64,000 bases of DNA from Stictocephala bisonia (GCA_035578905.1 JAQJVL010000161.1:1567020-1631019), one strand, 5' to 3'. Shown: positions 11,996-21,739, numbered from the stretch's first letter. Numbers and translations are program-made. Notes: generated from the sequence alone by a model not told the origin.

Positions 11996-12619
11996 ACTAG
12001 TGGTGTGCGAGTAGCAAGTTAAGTCGAATTAAGTTTTTTTCAAGTTAAGTATTTAACCCTTAATTTTGAAAAATGAAAACACTGAAATGATGTAAGCAAT
12101 ACACTCTTAACACTATTTATTTAGTTCGCTGAATAATGAATAAAGTTTGGAAAATTGTTTTAGAATCTATGAAATGATTCTATCAGTGATTACGTTAAGA
12201 TATATGTTAAATACACTGTAAAATAATATGTGAACTATTTATCATAATTTATAAAAAAGAGGCCTAAAATAAATTCAGAGTAAAAATTTAAAATATTGAA
12301 ACTAAACAAATTTGAAATCTGGTGCTAAAAACAGTACATAATAGCCTTATCACCAACTCTACTGTGAAAGTTGATCTATGAACTTTAAACAAATCAAACT
12401 GACAAACTTAAATTATTTTTCTTAATACATAAAGAATACAGCAATTACGTGGAAAGAGAAGAGTCTCTTCACTGAAATCTCTTCTATTATATTTCCCACA
12501 TTACTTTGAATACTAACGTTTATAAGTTTCAAAAGTTTACAAAATTATTAATGTAAAATGCTTTTGTTTAATTGAAAGTTAAAATAATAATCCATAAAAC
12601 AGTAGTTACACAATAATAT

Positions 12620-13223
12620 TGTCGCGGGCTGCAACAATAGACGACCGGTTTAGCAAGGAGAGGGACAAAGGTGCTCCGCCCTCTGCCTTTGTGAGAGGGC
12701 GCCTCGAATATGATTGGCTCCCTCCTTACCCTGCCGCGCCTACCCTCTTGCCCCGTGAAGAATGTTCTCCATGTTTCTGGAAAGTCGCCTCCCCGCCATC
12801 GCTGGGCCTTTCTTCTAGTCACCGGAACCTTCGGGAAGGTGGGGTATCCCTATATAAGGGACTCGCCTGATCAGTGAGTCAGTCTGGTTTTGGAGCAGTG
12901 AATTGAAAGTGTGACAGTAACCGTGACAGTGATGTATCGAGAAGATAGTGTGACAGTAACCGTGACAGTGCTCTATCGGGAAGTTAGTGTGACAGGACAT
13001 TGAGAATTATTGTCGTATTGTTATTTGTAAGTAATAGTGTTAGGACATTGAGGACTTGTTATTAGATTATAGATTCCTCTTTGTTAAATCAATAAGTGTA
13101 AAGAAATTGTTTAGAACTTAGCTATTACTTTATTTTATTGTAATTAGATAGTGTTAATAAATAATTAGTTTAAATCAGAAATCGCCATTCATTCATTTAT
13201 TTAAGAACCCTAGATATGTAACA
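12620..13223 (+). repeat. 5' LTR of the gypsy element
   Basis: 604 bp, TG...CA ends. It contains a TATATAA box (12851-12857) with a TCAGT initiator-like site (12871-12875). A 39-bp unit (agtgtgacagtaaccgtgac...) begins at 12908 and 12947, with a partial third at 12986. The 3' third is AT-rich. Confidence 0.94.
12851..12875 (+). promoter_or_regulatory. LTR promoter: TATA box and initiator
   Basis: TATATAA at 12851-12857 is followed 20 nt later by TCAGT, a match to the arthropod initiator. The same pair exists in the 3' LTR (18678 and 18698 region). This would place the RNA start near 12872 and define R. It is a sequence-based prediction only. Confidence 0.6.
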
Positions 13224-13226
13224 ATT

Positions 13227-13244
13227 TGGTGTCAGAAGTGGGAT
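13227..13244 (+). promoter_or_regulatory. Primer binding site, tRNA-Leu type
   Basis: tggtgtcagaagtgggat lies 3 nt after the 5' LTR. It is complementary to the 3' end of metazoan leucine tRNAs (…CTGACA plus CCA), with one mismatch to the form I know best. It would prime minus-strand DNA synthesis. Confidence 0.8.
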
Positions 13245-13509
13245 ATTTTTGGCGATTTCATTTGTTATTTGTAGGAAGTAGGCCTATACATTTTATTTGT
13301 ACTAACTATTGTCGTAGACTAATTGTTTTGCATTATATTGTTCTTGTAATTCATTTTTCATTAAGACCTATTTATTTATTGCGACATTGTTATTTTTGGA
13401 TAAAGTTAGTGAGTTTAATGAGAAACTAAAGGTTGTGCAGTATGAACTAGAAAATAAGATAGAAAGTTATATAAGAGTAAGATTAAGTGCTTTTAATGTC
13501 GACACACCC

Positions 13510-14285
13510 ATGGCTACTAGTGGTGTCGGAGCTGTTTCTACGGAGTGCGGGCAGGACGACAAGGTAGTTCCTCCACAGCAACCGCCTTTTGGGACATCGG
13601 CCACACATCCTGCCGTTCCAACCTTCGACGGGAAAATGCCATGGGAGGACTTCATGACTCTTTTTGATACAGCAGCAAGGTCCACGGGTGGTCTCTGGAA
13701 ACCAAAGCTTCCGTCTTATGTTTGTCGCTAAGGGGCGATGCATTGGGCGTCCTACAGACGATGCCGATATCGGAGCGACGTAATTATCCCGAGCTCTTGA
13801 GAAGGTTGGAAATGCGCTTCGGTCACCGTCACATGGAACAGCTATACCGCTCCCAGCTGAGGGGCAGGGCTCAGAAACCCAGTGAGTCCCTCCAGGAATT
13901 CGAGGCTGACATCGCCCGGCTGGTCCGGAATGCTTACCCCTCAGTGACAGACGAGGTTTACGAGAGCCTGGCAGTCGACAAATTTCTGGACGGTCTACGG
14001 GAGCCTAAAACTCAACAGGCCGTGAAGCTCGCTAGGCCTAAGACTCTCAGTGATGCTCTGACTCAGGCTTTAGAGTTCGAGGCTGTTAGGCAGTCTGTCC
14101 GTGGTCAGGCCCGAGTCCGCGCTGCTGAGCCAGAACCTGCATTTTCTGTTGAGGAAATCGTAAAGAAAGTTTTGGAAGCTTTAAAATCTAGGAAAAGGGA
14201 AATTCGCTGTTGGGGCTGTGGACAGCTAGGTCATCCACGCAGCAAGTGCAGCTCCAAGGTTTCTGAAAAAGGACAGGAAAACTAA
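13510..14285 (+). pseudogene. gag: gypsy gag, single frameshift
   Basis: The first in-frame ATG is at 13510. The early part has PTFDGKMPWEDFMTLFDTAA, the classic entry of the gypsy capsid-like Gag. Similarity then jumps to another frame at about 13680-13700, where one base appears lost. It continues as SLRGDALGVLQTM, YPELLRRLEMRFG, a coil-rich C-terminus and a zinc knuckle CWGCGQLGHPRSKC (C-x2-C-x4-H-x4-C, near 14206-14247) that would bind RNA. The upstream frame ends at 13731. The break would stop full-length Gag synthesis from this copy. The pol frame is open from 14267 and overlaps gag by 19 nt in the -1 register. Confidence 0.85.
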
Positions 14286-14344
14286 AGAGGGTTGATGGGA
14301 GGGGGCAACTGTCAACCCATTATCTGGAGGCCCCAAGAAGTGTT

Positions 14345-17300
14345 ATGGTGGCATCCCTTGGTGGCAGCTTGAGCAGTTTCTACGTGGATGGAACGGTGAA
14401 TGGGCGAAACTGTTGTCTTCTTCTTGACACGGGGGCTACTATGACTATCTTAAGAGTGGATGTCATTTCTCCTGAGGAACTCTCCCCAACCATGTGGACC
14501 TTGAAGACAGCCACGGGACAATCAGCACAGGTGTATGGGCAGACAGTTGCCTCCTTCGTCATTGGTGGCTGCAGATTTGCACACTGTGCTCTGGTCGCTG
14601 ACATAGAGGAAGAAGTCATCTTCGGCACAGACATCATGACGAAGCGCGGGTTTAAGCTAGATATGTCTAAAGGAGTAGTGACCGTTGGAGAGGAGGAGCT
14701 CATCCTGCGACATAGGAAGAACTTCCGTGGTCACTTGCGCCTGTTGGAGGACACTACTCTTGCAGCGCAGAGCCGGGTGATATCTAAGGCATCACCAGAG
14801 GGGGACCCCGGTCAGGGTCAAAGTGTTCTTCTGGAACCAACCAGTGACGTCACTCAACAGCTCGCTCGCGGTGTCCTGGTTGCTAGGACACTGGTTACCA
14901 TAGGACCTAATGTTCCAGTACAATTGATGAATCTGAACTATTACCCTGTCACTTTGAAGAGAGGCACGGTTGTTGGGGACTACACGCTTGTCTCATCTGT
15001 CGTCCGTCAGGTACAACATGCCGTCCCTAAGGCTAGAAGTCTCCCACAGGAATTAGAGAGCTTTTTAGAAGAATCCTGCAAAGAGCTTACACCTGAGCAA
15101 GGAAAGGAGTTGAAGGACCTCGTCAATAATTGGCAAGATATTTTTGAGTTAGGAGACGGGCCAAGGGGACGTACTAGCATCGTCCAGCACCGGATTGACA
15201 CAGGCGACGCAAAACCAGTACGCCAGGCTCCAAGACGACTTCCACTGTCTAAGCGAGATGAGGCCGAGGGCATAATAAAAGAAATGCATAAAGATGGAGT
15301 CATTGAGCCCTCAAATAGCCCGTGGGTGTCACCGGTTGTGCTGGTTAAGAAGAAGGATGGCTCTACCAGGTTTTGTGTGGACTACCGTCAGCTCAATAAT
15401 ATCACCAAGAAGGATAGCTACCCGCTTCCTAGAATTGACGACACGCTGGACACCTTGGTAGGATGCCAACTATTCTCGACTTTGGACCTTAGGAGCGGAT
15501 ATTGGCAAGTAGCCCTGGCCCCTGAGGACAAGGAGAAGACTGCTTTTTCAATTGGGAGTGGCCTATGGCAATTTACTGTAATGCCATTTGGACTATGCAA
15601 TGCCCCAGCCACTTTTGAACGTCTAATGGAGAGCGTCTTAAGGGGCTTGTCATGGGAGACCTGTCTCGTCTATTTAGACGACATTATTGTATTGGGAAAA
15701 ACCTTTTCAGATCATCTGACGAATTTAGAGCGGGTTTTCGAGAGGCTTCGTGCAGCGAACCTGAAGCTGAACCCGAAGAAATGCCACTTGTTTAGGAGGC
15801 AAGTAAGCTATCTTGGCCATGTCGTCTCGAGTAAAGGAGTTTCGGTTGATCCTGATAAAATCCGAGCATTAACCCACTGGCCTGTGCCTCGTGATAAACA
15901 TCAGGTTAGGAGTTTCATCGGGCTTTGCACTTACTATCGCAGATTTGTTAAGGGGTTTGCCAATATTGCCAGGCCAATTACCAGACTAACGGAAGAGAAA
16001 CGAGTCTTCGAATGGGACCAGAACTGCCAGCGATCCTTTGAGGAGCTGAAGAACAGGCTTAGCAGCGCCCCGATTCTGAGCTACCCAAGACCTGACGGAC
16101 GATTCATCCTCGATACGGATGCGAGTAACACCGCCATTGGAAGCGTCCTTTCTCAAATACAGGACGGTGAGGAACGTGTCATCGGGTACTTCAGTAAAGT
16201 CCTCTCAGCTCCTGAACGTAACTACTGCGTCACAAGGAGAGAACTTCTGGCAGTTGTGAAGTCAGTTGAACACTTCCACAAATACTTGTATGGAAGACGG
16301 TTCCTGTTGAGAACGGACCACGCGGCTCTCATGTGGTTACTGAGATTCAAGTCTCCAGAGGGTCAAGTGGCCAGATGGATCGAGCGCCTACAGGAGTATG
16401 ACTTCGAGTCCGAACATCGTCCTGGCCCCAGCCATCGGAACGCAGATGCGCTGTCTAGAAGGCCCTGTGAGGACGACTGCAAACACTGTTCTCGACAGGA
16501 ACAGAGGACAGCAACTGTCAAAAGGTCTACTGTAGTTGACAACGCTTGGGAGCCTACAGCACTGCAGAAGGAGCAGAAAGAAGACCCTGATTTGAAATAT
16601 CTGTTCAACTGGAAACAGTCCGATAAAGGGAGGCCATCGTGGCAGGAGGTTTCACCGCTTTCGAAGACTGTGAAAACCTACTGGGCGCAATGGGATTCCA
16701 TGCTGATAGATAATGGCCTGTTGAAGAGGGCAGTGGAGTCTGTGGATGGGGGGAGCCGTAGGCTTCAACTAGTTGTTCCTCGGAGGAGAGTGCCGGATAT
16801 TTTAAGGGAGCTCCACAATGGGACATCGGGAGGCCACCTGGGAGTCCACCGGACCTTGGAAAAAGTACGAGACCGTTTCTATTGGGCTAATCTGAAGAAC
16901 GATGTGTTGGACTGGTGTCGGCGATGTACGACTTGTGCGGCATCCAACGGCCCACTGAAAAAGAGTAAGGCCCCGATGAGAAAGTACAATGTGGGCGCTC
17001 CATTCGAGCGGATTGCCATTGATGTAGCGGGCCCCTTTCCCATCACCGACAGTGGAAATAAATTTATTCTAGTAGCAATGGACTACTTCAGTAAATGGGC
17101 TGAAGCCTTTGCGCTTCCCAATCAAGAAGCTTCCACTGTCGCGGACGTGTTGGTGAAGAAATTTGTCAGTCGGTTCGGGGTTCCTATGGAACTACACTCC
17201 GATCAAGGGCGAAACTTCGAGTCGGCTGTACTCACTGGAGTGTGTGAGGCTTTGGGGATCCGAAAGACAAGGACGACTCCTCTTCACCCTCAGTCGGATG

Positions 17301-18283
17301 GCATGGTGGAGCGAATGAACCGAACCATGGGAAGGTATCTCTCAAAAGTTGTCTCCGAACATCAGCGAGACTGGGACCAGTACATACACCTGTTTCTACT
17401 AGCGTATTGCAGTTCTATCAGTGAGACGACTGGGCAAACACCTGCGAGTGTGGTATTTGGTCGGGAGCTCCGTCTACCATGTGATCTGCAGTTTGGACTG
17501 AAACCTGACGAAGACGTCGCTGGGGAAGATTATGTGTCAAACCTTCGAAAGAGAATGGACGACATACATGAGAGGGTTCGCTCAAACATCCTTGGAGCTA
17601 GTGACAGAATGAAGGACCGGTATGACATCAAGGCGGAGAAGGGTGGTTTCAAACAAGGAGAACTGGTCTGGCTGCACAATCCTCGAAGGCGTCGTGGCTA
17701 CTGTCCCAAACTTCAGTCTTCATGGGAAGGTCCCTACGAGATAGTCGCAAGGATAAACGACGTGGTTTATAGGATTAAGAAGCGGCCAAACGGGAAGCCA
17801 AAAGTGGTCCATTTTAACCGCCTTGCACCCTATAAAGGAGACCATGGACCAGTTGAAGACCAACACACGAGGGCCGTTTCAGCTGAATCCAGGGACTTGG
17901 ATATGGCGGATCGAGGTGGCGTTGCTGATGTGGTCTACAAGGACATCTTCTTGTTACCAAAGCGCTACACCCTTGCTCACTGTGTTGCAAAAGACCTGAG
18001 AATGTCTCGCGGAATAGCCACGGTGTTCAGAAGAAAATATGGGGGCATTAAAGAACTGGAGAAGCAGAAACCGAGCATCGGCAAGGCACTTCATATTCAA
18101 CGGAACGGCCAACACCTATTTTACCTGGTGACCAAGGAGCGCTCTCATCAGAAGCCCACCTATGAAGCATTGATGGAAAGTCTCCTGAACCTGCGGGCGG
18201 AACTCCTTCGTAGGGGGCTTATGAAGCTCGCCATCCCTAGAATAGGCTGCGGGTATGACGGCTTGAATTGGGCAGTGGTCTGA
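14345..18283 (+). CDS. pol: gypsy Pol polyprotein fused to a TARG1/OARD1-like macro domain
   Basis: The 1312-codon frame has no internal break. Aspartic protease: DTGA at residues 28-31. Reverse transcriptase: about 290-470, YLDD at 443-446. RNase H: TDAS at 591-594 and DALSR at 701-705. Integrase: His/Cys zinc part (H824, H831, C861, C864) and a D-D-35-E core D893, D953, E989. A GPY/F-like end is near 1127-1163 with VVHFNRLAPY. From about residue 1193 the sequence changes to a macro domain: DIFLLPKRYTLAHCVAKD, MSRGIATVFRRKYGGIKEL, LFYLVTKERSHQKPTYEAL and IPRIGCGYDGLNW. Lys1264 and Asp1305 correspond to catalytic K84 and D125 of human TARG1 (OARD1), which removes ADP-ribose from Glu/Asp. A TGA ends the frame before the last helix and strand. 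The ATG at 14345 lies 59 nt after the gag stop; how pol is translated is not clear. Confidence 0.93.
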   Translation: MVASLGGSLSSFYVDGTVNGRNCCLLLDTGATMTILRVDVISPEELSPTMWTLKTATGQSAQVYGQTVASFVIGGCRFAHCALVADIEEEVIFGTDIMTKRGFKLDMSKGVVTVGEEELILRHRKNFRGHLRLLEDTTLAAQSRVISKASPEGDPGQGQSVLLEPTSDVTQQLARGVLVARTLVTIGPNVPVQLMNLNYYPVTLKRGTVVGDYTLVSSVVRQVQHAVPKARSLPQELESFLEESCKELTPEQGKELKDLVNNWQDIFELGDGPRGRTSIVQHRIDTGDAKPVRQAPRRLPLSKRDEAEGIIKEMHKDGVIEPSNSPWVSPVVLVKKKDGSTRFCVDYRQLNNITKKDSYPLPRIDDTLDTLVGCQLFSTLDLRSGYWQVALAPEDKEKTAFSIGSGLWQFTVMPFGLCNAPATFERLMESVLRGLSWETCLVYLDDIIVLGKTFSDHLTNLERVFERLRAANLKLNPKKCHLFRRQVSYLGHVVSSKGVSVDPDKIRALTHWPVPRDKHQVRSFIGLCTYYRRFVKGFANIARPITRLTEEKRVFEWDQNCQRSFEELKNRLSSAPILSYPRPDGRFILDTDASNTAIGSVLSQIQDGEERVIGYFSKVLSAPERNYCVTRRELLAVVKSVEHFHKYLYGRRFLLRTDHAALMWLLRFKSPEGQVARWIERLQEYDFESEHRPGPSHRNADALSRRPCEDDCKHCSRQEQRTATVKRSTVVDNAWEPTALQKEQKEDPDLKYLFNWKQSDKGRPSWQEVSPLSKTVKTYWAQWDSMLIDNGLLKRAVESVDGGSRRLQLVVPRRRVPDILRELHNGTSGGHLGVHRTLEKVRDRFYWANLKNDVLDWCRRCTTCAASNGPLKKSKAPMRKYNVGAPFERIAIDVAGPFPITDSGNKFILVAMDYFSKWAEAFALPNQEASTVADVLVKKFVSRFGVPMELHSDQGRNFESAVLTGVCEALGIRKTRTTPLHPQSDGMVERMNRTMGRYLSKVVSEHQRDWDQYIHLFLLAYCSSISETTGQTPASVVFGRELRLPCDLQFGLKPDEDVAGEDYVSNLRKRMDDIHERVRSNILGASDRMKDRYDIKAEKGGFKQGELVWLHNPRRRRGYCPKLQSSWEGPYEIVARINDVVYRIKKRPNGKPKVVHFNRLAPYKGDHGPVEDQHTRAVSAESRDLDMADRGGVADVVYKDIFLLPKRYTLAHCVAKDLRMSRGIATVFRRKYGGIKELEKQKPSIGKALHIQRNGQHLFYLVTKERSHQKPTYEALMESLLNLRAELLRRGLMKLAIPRIGCGYDGLNWAVV

Positions 18284-18340
18284 AGGATGGTTCAAGGGAT
18301 CTTCGCAGATTCTGGAATAACTGTGGTGGTCTGCGTCTTC
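17921..18340 (+). other. Macro domain region of the gypsy Pol, with in-frame TGA
   Basis: The domain covers Pol residues about 1193-1312, then TGA at 18281-18283. The same frame continues directly with MVQGIFADSGITVVVCVF to 18340, which fits the final helix and strand of the TARG1/OARD1 fold. The stop thus lies inside the domain, not after it. It may be a nonsense mutation of this copy, or a rarely read-through stop. Next base after TGA is A, which is not a favourable readthrough context. Confidence 0.85.
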
Positions 18341-18430
18341 AACCCTTGGGACTCAGGAATGAGGACGGTGGCTAAGGATGGGCTCACAAATCTGCGCCTG
18401 CCACCAGGACCTGTTCCGGGACAGAACAGC

Positions 18431-18446
18431 CTTAAGGAGGGGGTAG
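18431..18446 (+). promoter_or_regulatory. Polypurine tract before the 3' LTR
   Basis: The run ttaaggagggggtag ends immediately before the 3' LTR start at 18447. Its position and purine content fit the plus-strand primer site of an LTR retrotransposon. Confidence 0.7.
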
Positions 18447-19050
18447 TGTCGCGGGCTGCAACAATAGACGACCGGTTTAGCAAGGAGAGGGACAAAGGTG
18501 CTCCGCCCTCTGCCTTTGTGAGAGGGCGCCTCGAATATGATTGGCTCCCTCCTTACCCCGCCGCGCCTACCCTCTTGCCCCGTGAAGAATGTTCTCCATG
18601 TGTTTGGAAAGTCGCCTCCCCGCCATCGCTGGGCCTTTCTTCTAGTCACCGGAACCTTCGGGAAGGTGGGGTATCCCTATATAAGGGACTCGCCTGATCA
18701 GTGAGTCAGTCTGGTTTTGGAGCAGTGAATTGAAAGTGTGACAGTAACCGTGACAGTGATCTATCGAGAAGATAGTGTGACAGTAACCGTGACAGTGCTC
18801 TATCGGGAAGTTAGTGTGACAGGACATTGAGAATTATTGTCGTATTGTTATTTGTAAGTAATAGTGTTAGGACATTGAGGACTTGTTATTAGATTATAGA
18901 TTCCTCTTTGTTAAATCAGTAAGTGTAAAGAAATTGTTTAGAACTTAGCTATTACTTTATTTTATTGTAATTAGATAGTGTTAATAAATAGTTAGTTTAA
19001 ATCAGAAATCGCCATTCATTCATTTATTTAAGAACCCTAGATACGTAACA
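18447..19050 (+). repeat. 3' LTR of the gypsy element
   Basis: 604 bp, same length as the 5' LTR. I count about seven base differences by eye, for example the bases around 18553 and 18601-18604 and the penultimate block (atacgtaaca here, atatgtaaca in the 5' LTR). It is followed by target duplication atat at 19051-19054. Confidence 0.94.
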
Positions 19051-19384
19051 ATATGTTCTTTTTAGCTAATTTCACCATTGACTACAATGTCTTGTTTCCC
19101 TTAACAGAAACAGAATAATTAATTGTCAATACAATATTAACCAGCGATAATAACTGCCGATTGGTCAAGGTTAACCTTGTTTTCGTTTTCATCGTACTAT
19201 TTGTACTTGTATCAAGTTAAGAGATGGTCGTTATTTAACAAAACAGGATAAATAACATGGTTACAGCAATTCTAGATTTAACAGGTTACATAAAGTACCC
19301 TGTTTTTTTGCATGTATAAGGTTATAATACTTACTCCCAGGCATTATGCATGATAATGTTATAATGAACTTTATATAACAGTTA

Positions 19385-19650
19385 TATTTGGTCGGTAGCG
19401 TAGTTGGTTCAATCCCAGCTTCATGTGCTAATTAAAGGTTCTCAGTTCGATCCCAATCAGAGTCAATACATTTTGAGAAGGATCAGCTGATAACCACCGG
19501 CTGTTCATTTGTCATTGGGCTATTAATTAATGACACTTTCTAAGGAATAGTCGGCCTTAGTTTTTAACAATTACTACATTCGCTCATCTACACTCATCAC
19601 ACTCATTCGAAATCCATATTCGCCCATATCTTGACAATTGGCGTCTTATA
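19385..19650 (+). repeat. tRNA-derived SINE (copy 1)
   Basis: The head gtcggtagcgtagttggttc has an A-box-like segment, and cagttcgatcccaatc is a B-box, so the head derives from a tRNA gene. The body includes ggctgttcatttgtcattgg and the 3' tail cattcgctcatctacactc ... ggcgtctta followed by an A-rich end. It matches 62205-62465 on the other strand over the full length, and the tail matches 41512-41633. Confidence 0.8.
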
Positions 19651-19859
19651 AATAAAAAAATAAAATTAAAAAAAAAAATAAAATAAATATATAACTGTAA
19701 CGCATAGTGGTAATGGAGAATAAATATAACGCACTGAGAAGTAAACAGAATTATTGTATCTGAACTGCAAATGAGACTTAAGACTCTTGCATGTTAAATT
19801 TAAATTATCAGTAACAGAACGAACTTTGAGTGGTAACTCTGTAATGTCAAACAAAGCTG

Positions 19860-20330
19860 CAACGACCGCAACTCATTATCGTAACGTAACCTTCGGTAAC
19901 TTGGAACGTTATCTAGACCTGCCATGAGGAGGCTTCGAGTCTTAAAAGAACGTCAGGCCATAAAAGAAACAGAATAACTGTCTGGAACGTCAACGCGTCA
20001 AGAGTAACACGTTACAAAAATAAAACATTACAAAAATAACATGTTCCCACAACATAATAGAATTACGTAACAGGTTATCGAAAAAGTAACTGTAATTCAC
20101 ATCTCTAGTGTAAATGTCAACAAAAACTCTAAACAAAATAGATAACAAATCGAATCCATGGCTAGCAGTACATATTATATTAGGACTCTTTAGGTTGGCG
20201 ATGCACTGTTAGTAGCTACGTTAATCGTTATTTCATTATTTTATTAGTCACGGTGCCGGAACGAAACTGTTCCGGGCATTCTATCTCAAATTATTGTAGC
20301 TTTTCAATTTCAATAGTTTATGTTCTATGC
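19860..20330 (-). repeat. Inverted copy of a dispersed repeat (partner at 24344-24720)
   Basis: Read on the minus strand this block runs from aataatttgagatagaatgc through tttcgttccgg, tgtaaacatt-like text and tagagatgtgaattacagtt to cagacagttattctgtttct. The same order appears on the plus strand from 24344 to about 24720. The two copies face each other around exons 21740-21855 and 22366-22481. The repeat type is not recognised. Confidence 0.65.
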
Positions 20331-20889
20331 ATAGTTTATGTTACAGATTTAACAAGATTTAATTAAATTTGTCCAAAATTGTCAGTCTTAGAATAGTTTT
20401 AACAGAATAGTCATGAATTTTTAAACAGGATGGACATTAAATAAATGGAACTGTTAATATCAAATATTGGTGAAAGTTATGTAACAAAGTTTTGAATTTT
20501 TGAAGTTTTTAAATAACTCACTTCAGTTGTCACGTTTTGTATTAAATAACTAGTGACGTCTCTTTGGAACAGCTTATTTGGACGTGACTTCTTTATAAAT
20601 AACGAGAATACTCTTCGTCTTAATCGCCATGGGTGTACGATTGAGACTGGTGTGCGTCAATCACGAATCTGAATACATCACGAGAACATCTCCGGATACA
20701 AATACGATATTATGATCATATTTTAAATACAGTTGCCTACATAAAATTCTTATCTTTATGATTTATTATACAAATTGGACTTTTGTCTTGATTATAGTGT
20801 TTTATGCTCAAAGCGATGGCAAAACTCGACTCGACTTTTTCCAGTTTTTTAAAATCTCGAGTCAAGTTAGAGTTTTTTTTTTTTAAACT

Positions 20890-21117
20890 AGAATTTCGAG
20901 CTCCTCACACACTAGCATTTACCAATAGCATTGTGAAGAGCATAGAAGATGAATGGTTCGCTCCCAGATTCACTGCCAGAGCGAAAAAGTTGTCAGGTGT
21001 TCAACTGCGACTCTGTAAAACATGTTCAACCGGAGACATCAAAAGACGGTCCAAGTTTGTTTGTGTGAATTTTGAAAAAGTGTTAAACCCTGACTGCATT
21101 CAAGGAAATAAGTGCTA
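20890..21117 (+). pseudogene. Outer piggyBac transposase, C-terminal zinc-binding fragment
   Basis: After the insertion boundary the frame gives FTNSIVKSIEDEWFAP-like text and then CKTCSTGDIKRRSKFVCVNF, LNPDCIQGNKC. The spacing of Cys residues matches the cysteine-rich C-terminal domain of piggyBac transposases, with one Cys replaced by Phe. It ends with TAA at 21116. It is the last part of the outer element's gene, separated from its middle part by about 8.9 kb. Confidence 0.72.
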
Positions 21118-21739
21118 AGAAAAATTAGGATTGTGATTTTAAATATGTTGTTAACAATTTTTTTACTAAATAAACTTTCAACGTGCTTTTCTTCTGAAGA
21201 TTTTTTTAGAATAAAAGGCAAGATAGATTTTCTATAGCTCTATATTTAATGTCGTACAAAAGAGTAATATTTAGTTTAGGACCATGCATTTTTATTAGTT
21301 CATATTAATAAGAATAAATACATATTTTATTAATTTACTTACTTTAATATGCCTCGCAAACCCCAAACGTGTTTTTAGGCGTCTTGATAGAATACAGAAG
21401 AGGGAACTCAGAAAATAAAAAGCAACTGAACAGTTGTAGTAGGTGCTGGTACACTAGAAACCACTGGTGATTCTGCGTTATCGACAGTACATATTCTAAA
21501 AATTATAAAATAAATGTGTCAAGTTTGACACTAAAGGGCCAAGGAGAATCATCATATGAAATATATTTTTTCCATATTCGTTAGAATTCACAAGATTGTG
21601 CGCTTTCAATGGCTGTCAGTTTATAAAAATGGATAAATTTGCTGACTTAAACTTCATAGTTACTATCAGCATTTATGAATCAATAAATATAATATTTTTT
21701 TATGGTAAGTTGTTACAATATTCTTTTTACTGTGTGCAG

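Larger units (their letters stand above)
12620..19050 (+). mobile_element. Ty3/gypsy LTR retrotransposon with a macro domain in Pol
   Basis: The element has two 604-bp LTRs (12620-13223, 18447-19050) starting tgtcgcggg and ending taaca, a tRNA-Leu-type primer site, gag with a zinc knuckle, a long pol, a purine tract, and the 4-bp target duplication atat (12616-12619, 19051-19054). The LTRs differ at about seven positions (about 1%), so insertion was recent. Domain order PR-RT-RNaseH-IN places it in Metaviridae. An extra macro domain follows integrase. No env-like frame is present. Confidence 0.95.
11995..20890 (+). mobile_element. hAT-like element hosting the gypsy insertion
   Basis: The left end reads tagtggtgtgcgagtagcaa. 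The right end reads gagctcctcacacactag, an imperfect inverted match. The flanks atttacta and atttacca may be the 8-bp target duplication. It splits the outer piggyBac frame cleanly: the coding similarity stops at about 11990 and restarts at about 20890. Without the gypsy element it would be about 2.5 kb. Similar ends occur at about 62146 (minus orientation). Confidence 0.55.
5125..21538 (+). mobile_element. Outer piggyBac element, split by nested insertions
   Basis: The left end follows TTAA at 5121-5124 and reads cccttatagtgccaggagtt. The right end reads gtttgacactaaaggg at 21523-21538, an imperfect inverted match, followed by ccaa where TTAA is expected. Transposase fragments in the same order and strand lie at 7627-7778, 10608-11995 and 20890-21117. 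The span is 16.4 kb, while the parts belonging to this element sum to roughly 3 kb. The rest is later insertions (5546-7594, 7783-10603, 11995-20890). The ends are inferred by eye, the right end with less certainty. Confidence 0.65.

Noticed and set aside
12568..13000. Frames on both strands in the LTRs, including a CHGYCHT repeat
   Set aside because: Explained by the LTR and its 39-bp tandem units; the same frames recur in the 3' LTR.
14260..14290. Programmed -1 frameshift heptamer between gag and pol
   Set aside because: The A-rich stretch does not match the X-XXY-YYZ pattern in the gag register.
18287..18697. 136-codon frame after pol as an independent gene
   Set aside because: Its first 18 codons are the end of the macro domain and the rest is translated 3' LTR; it is not a separate gene.
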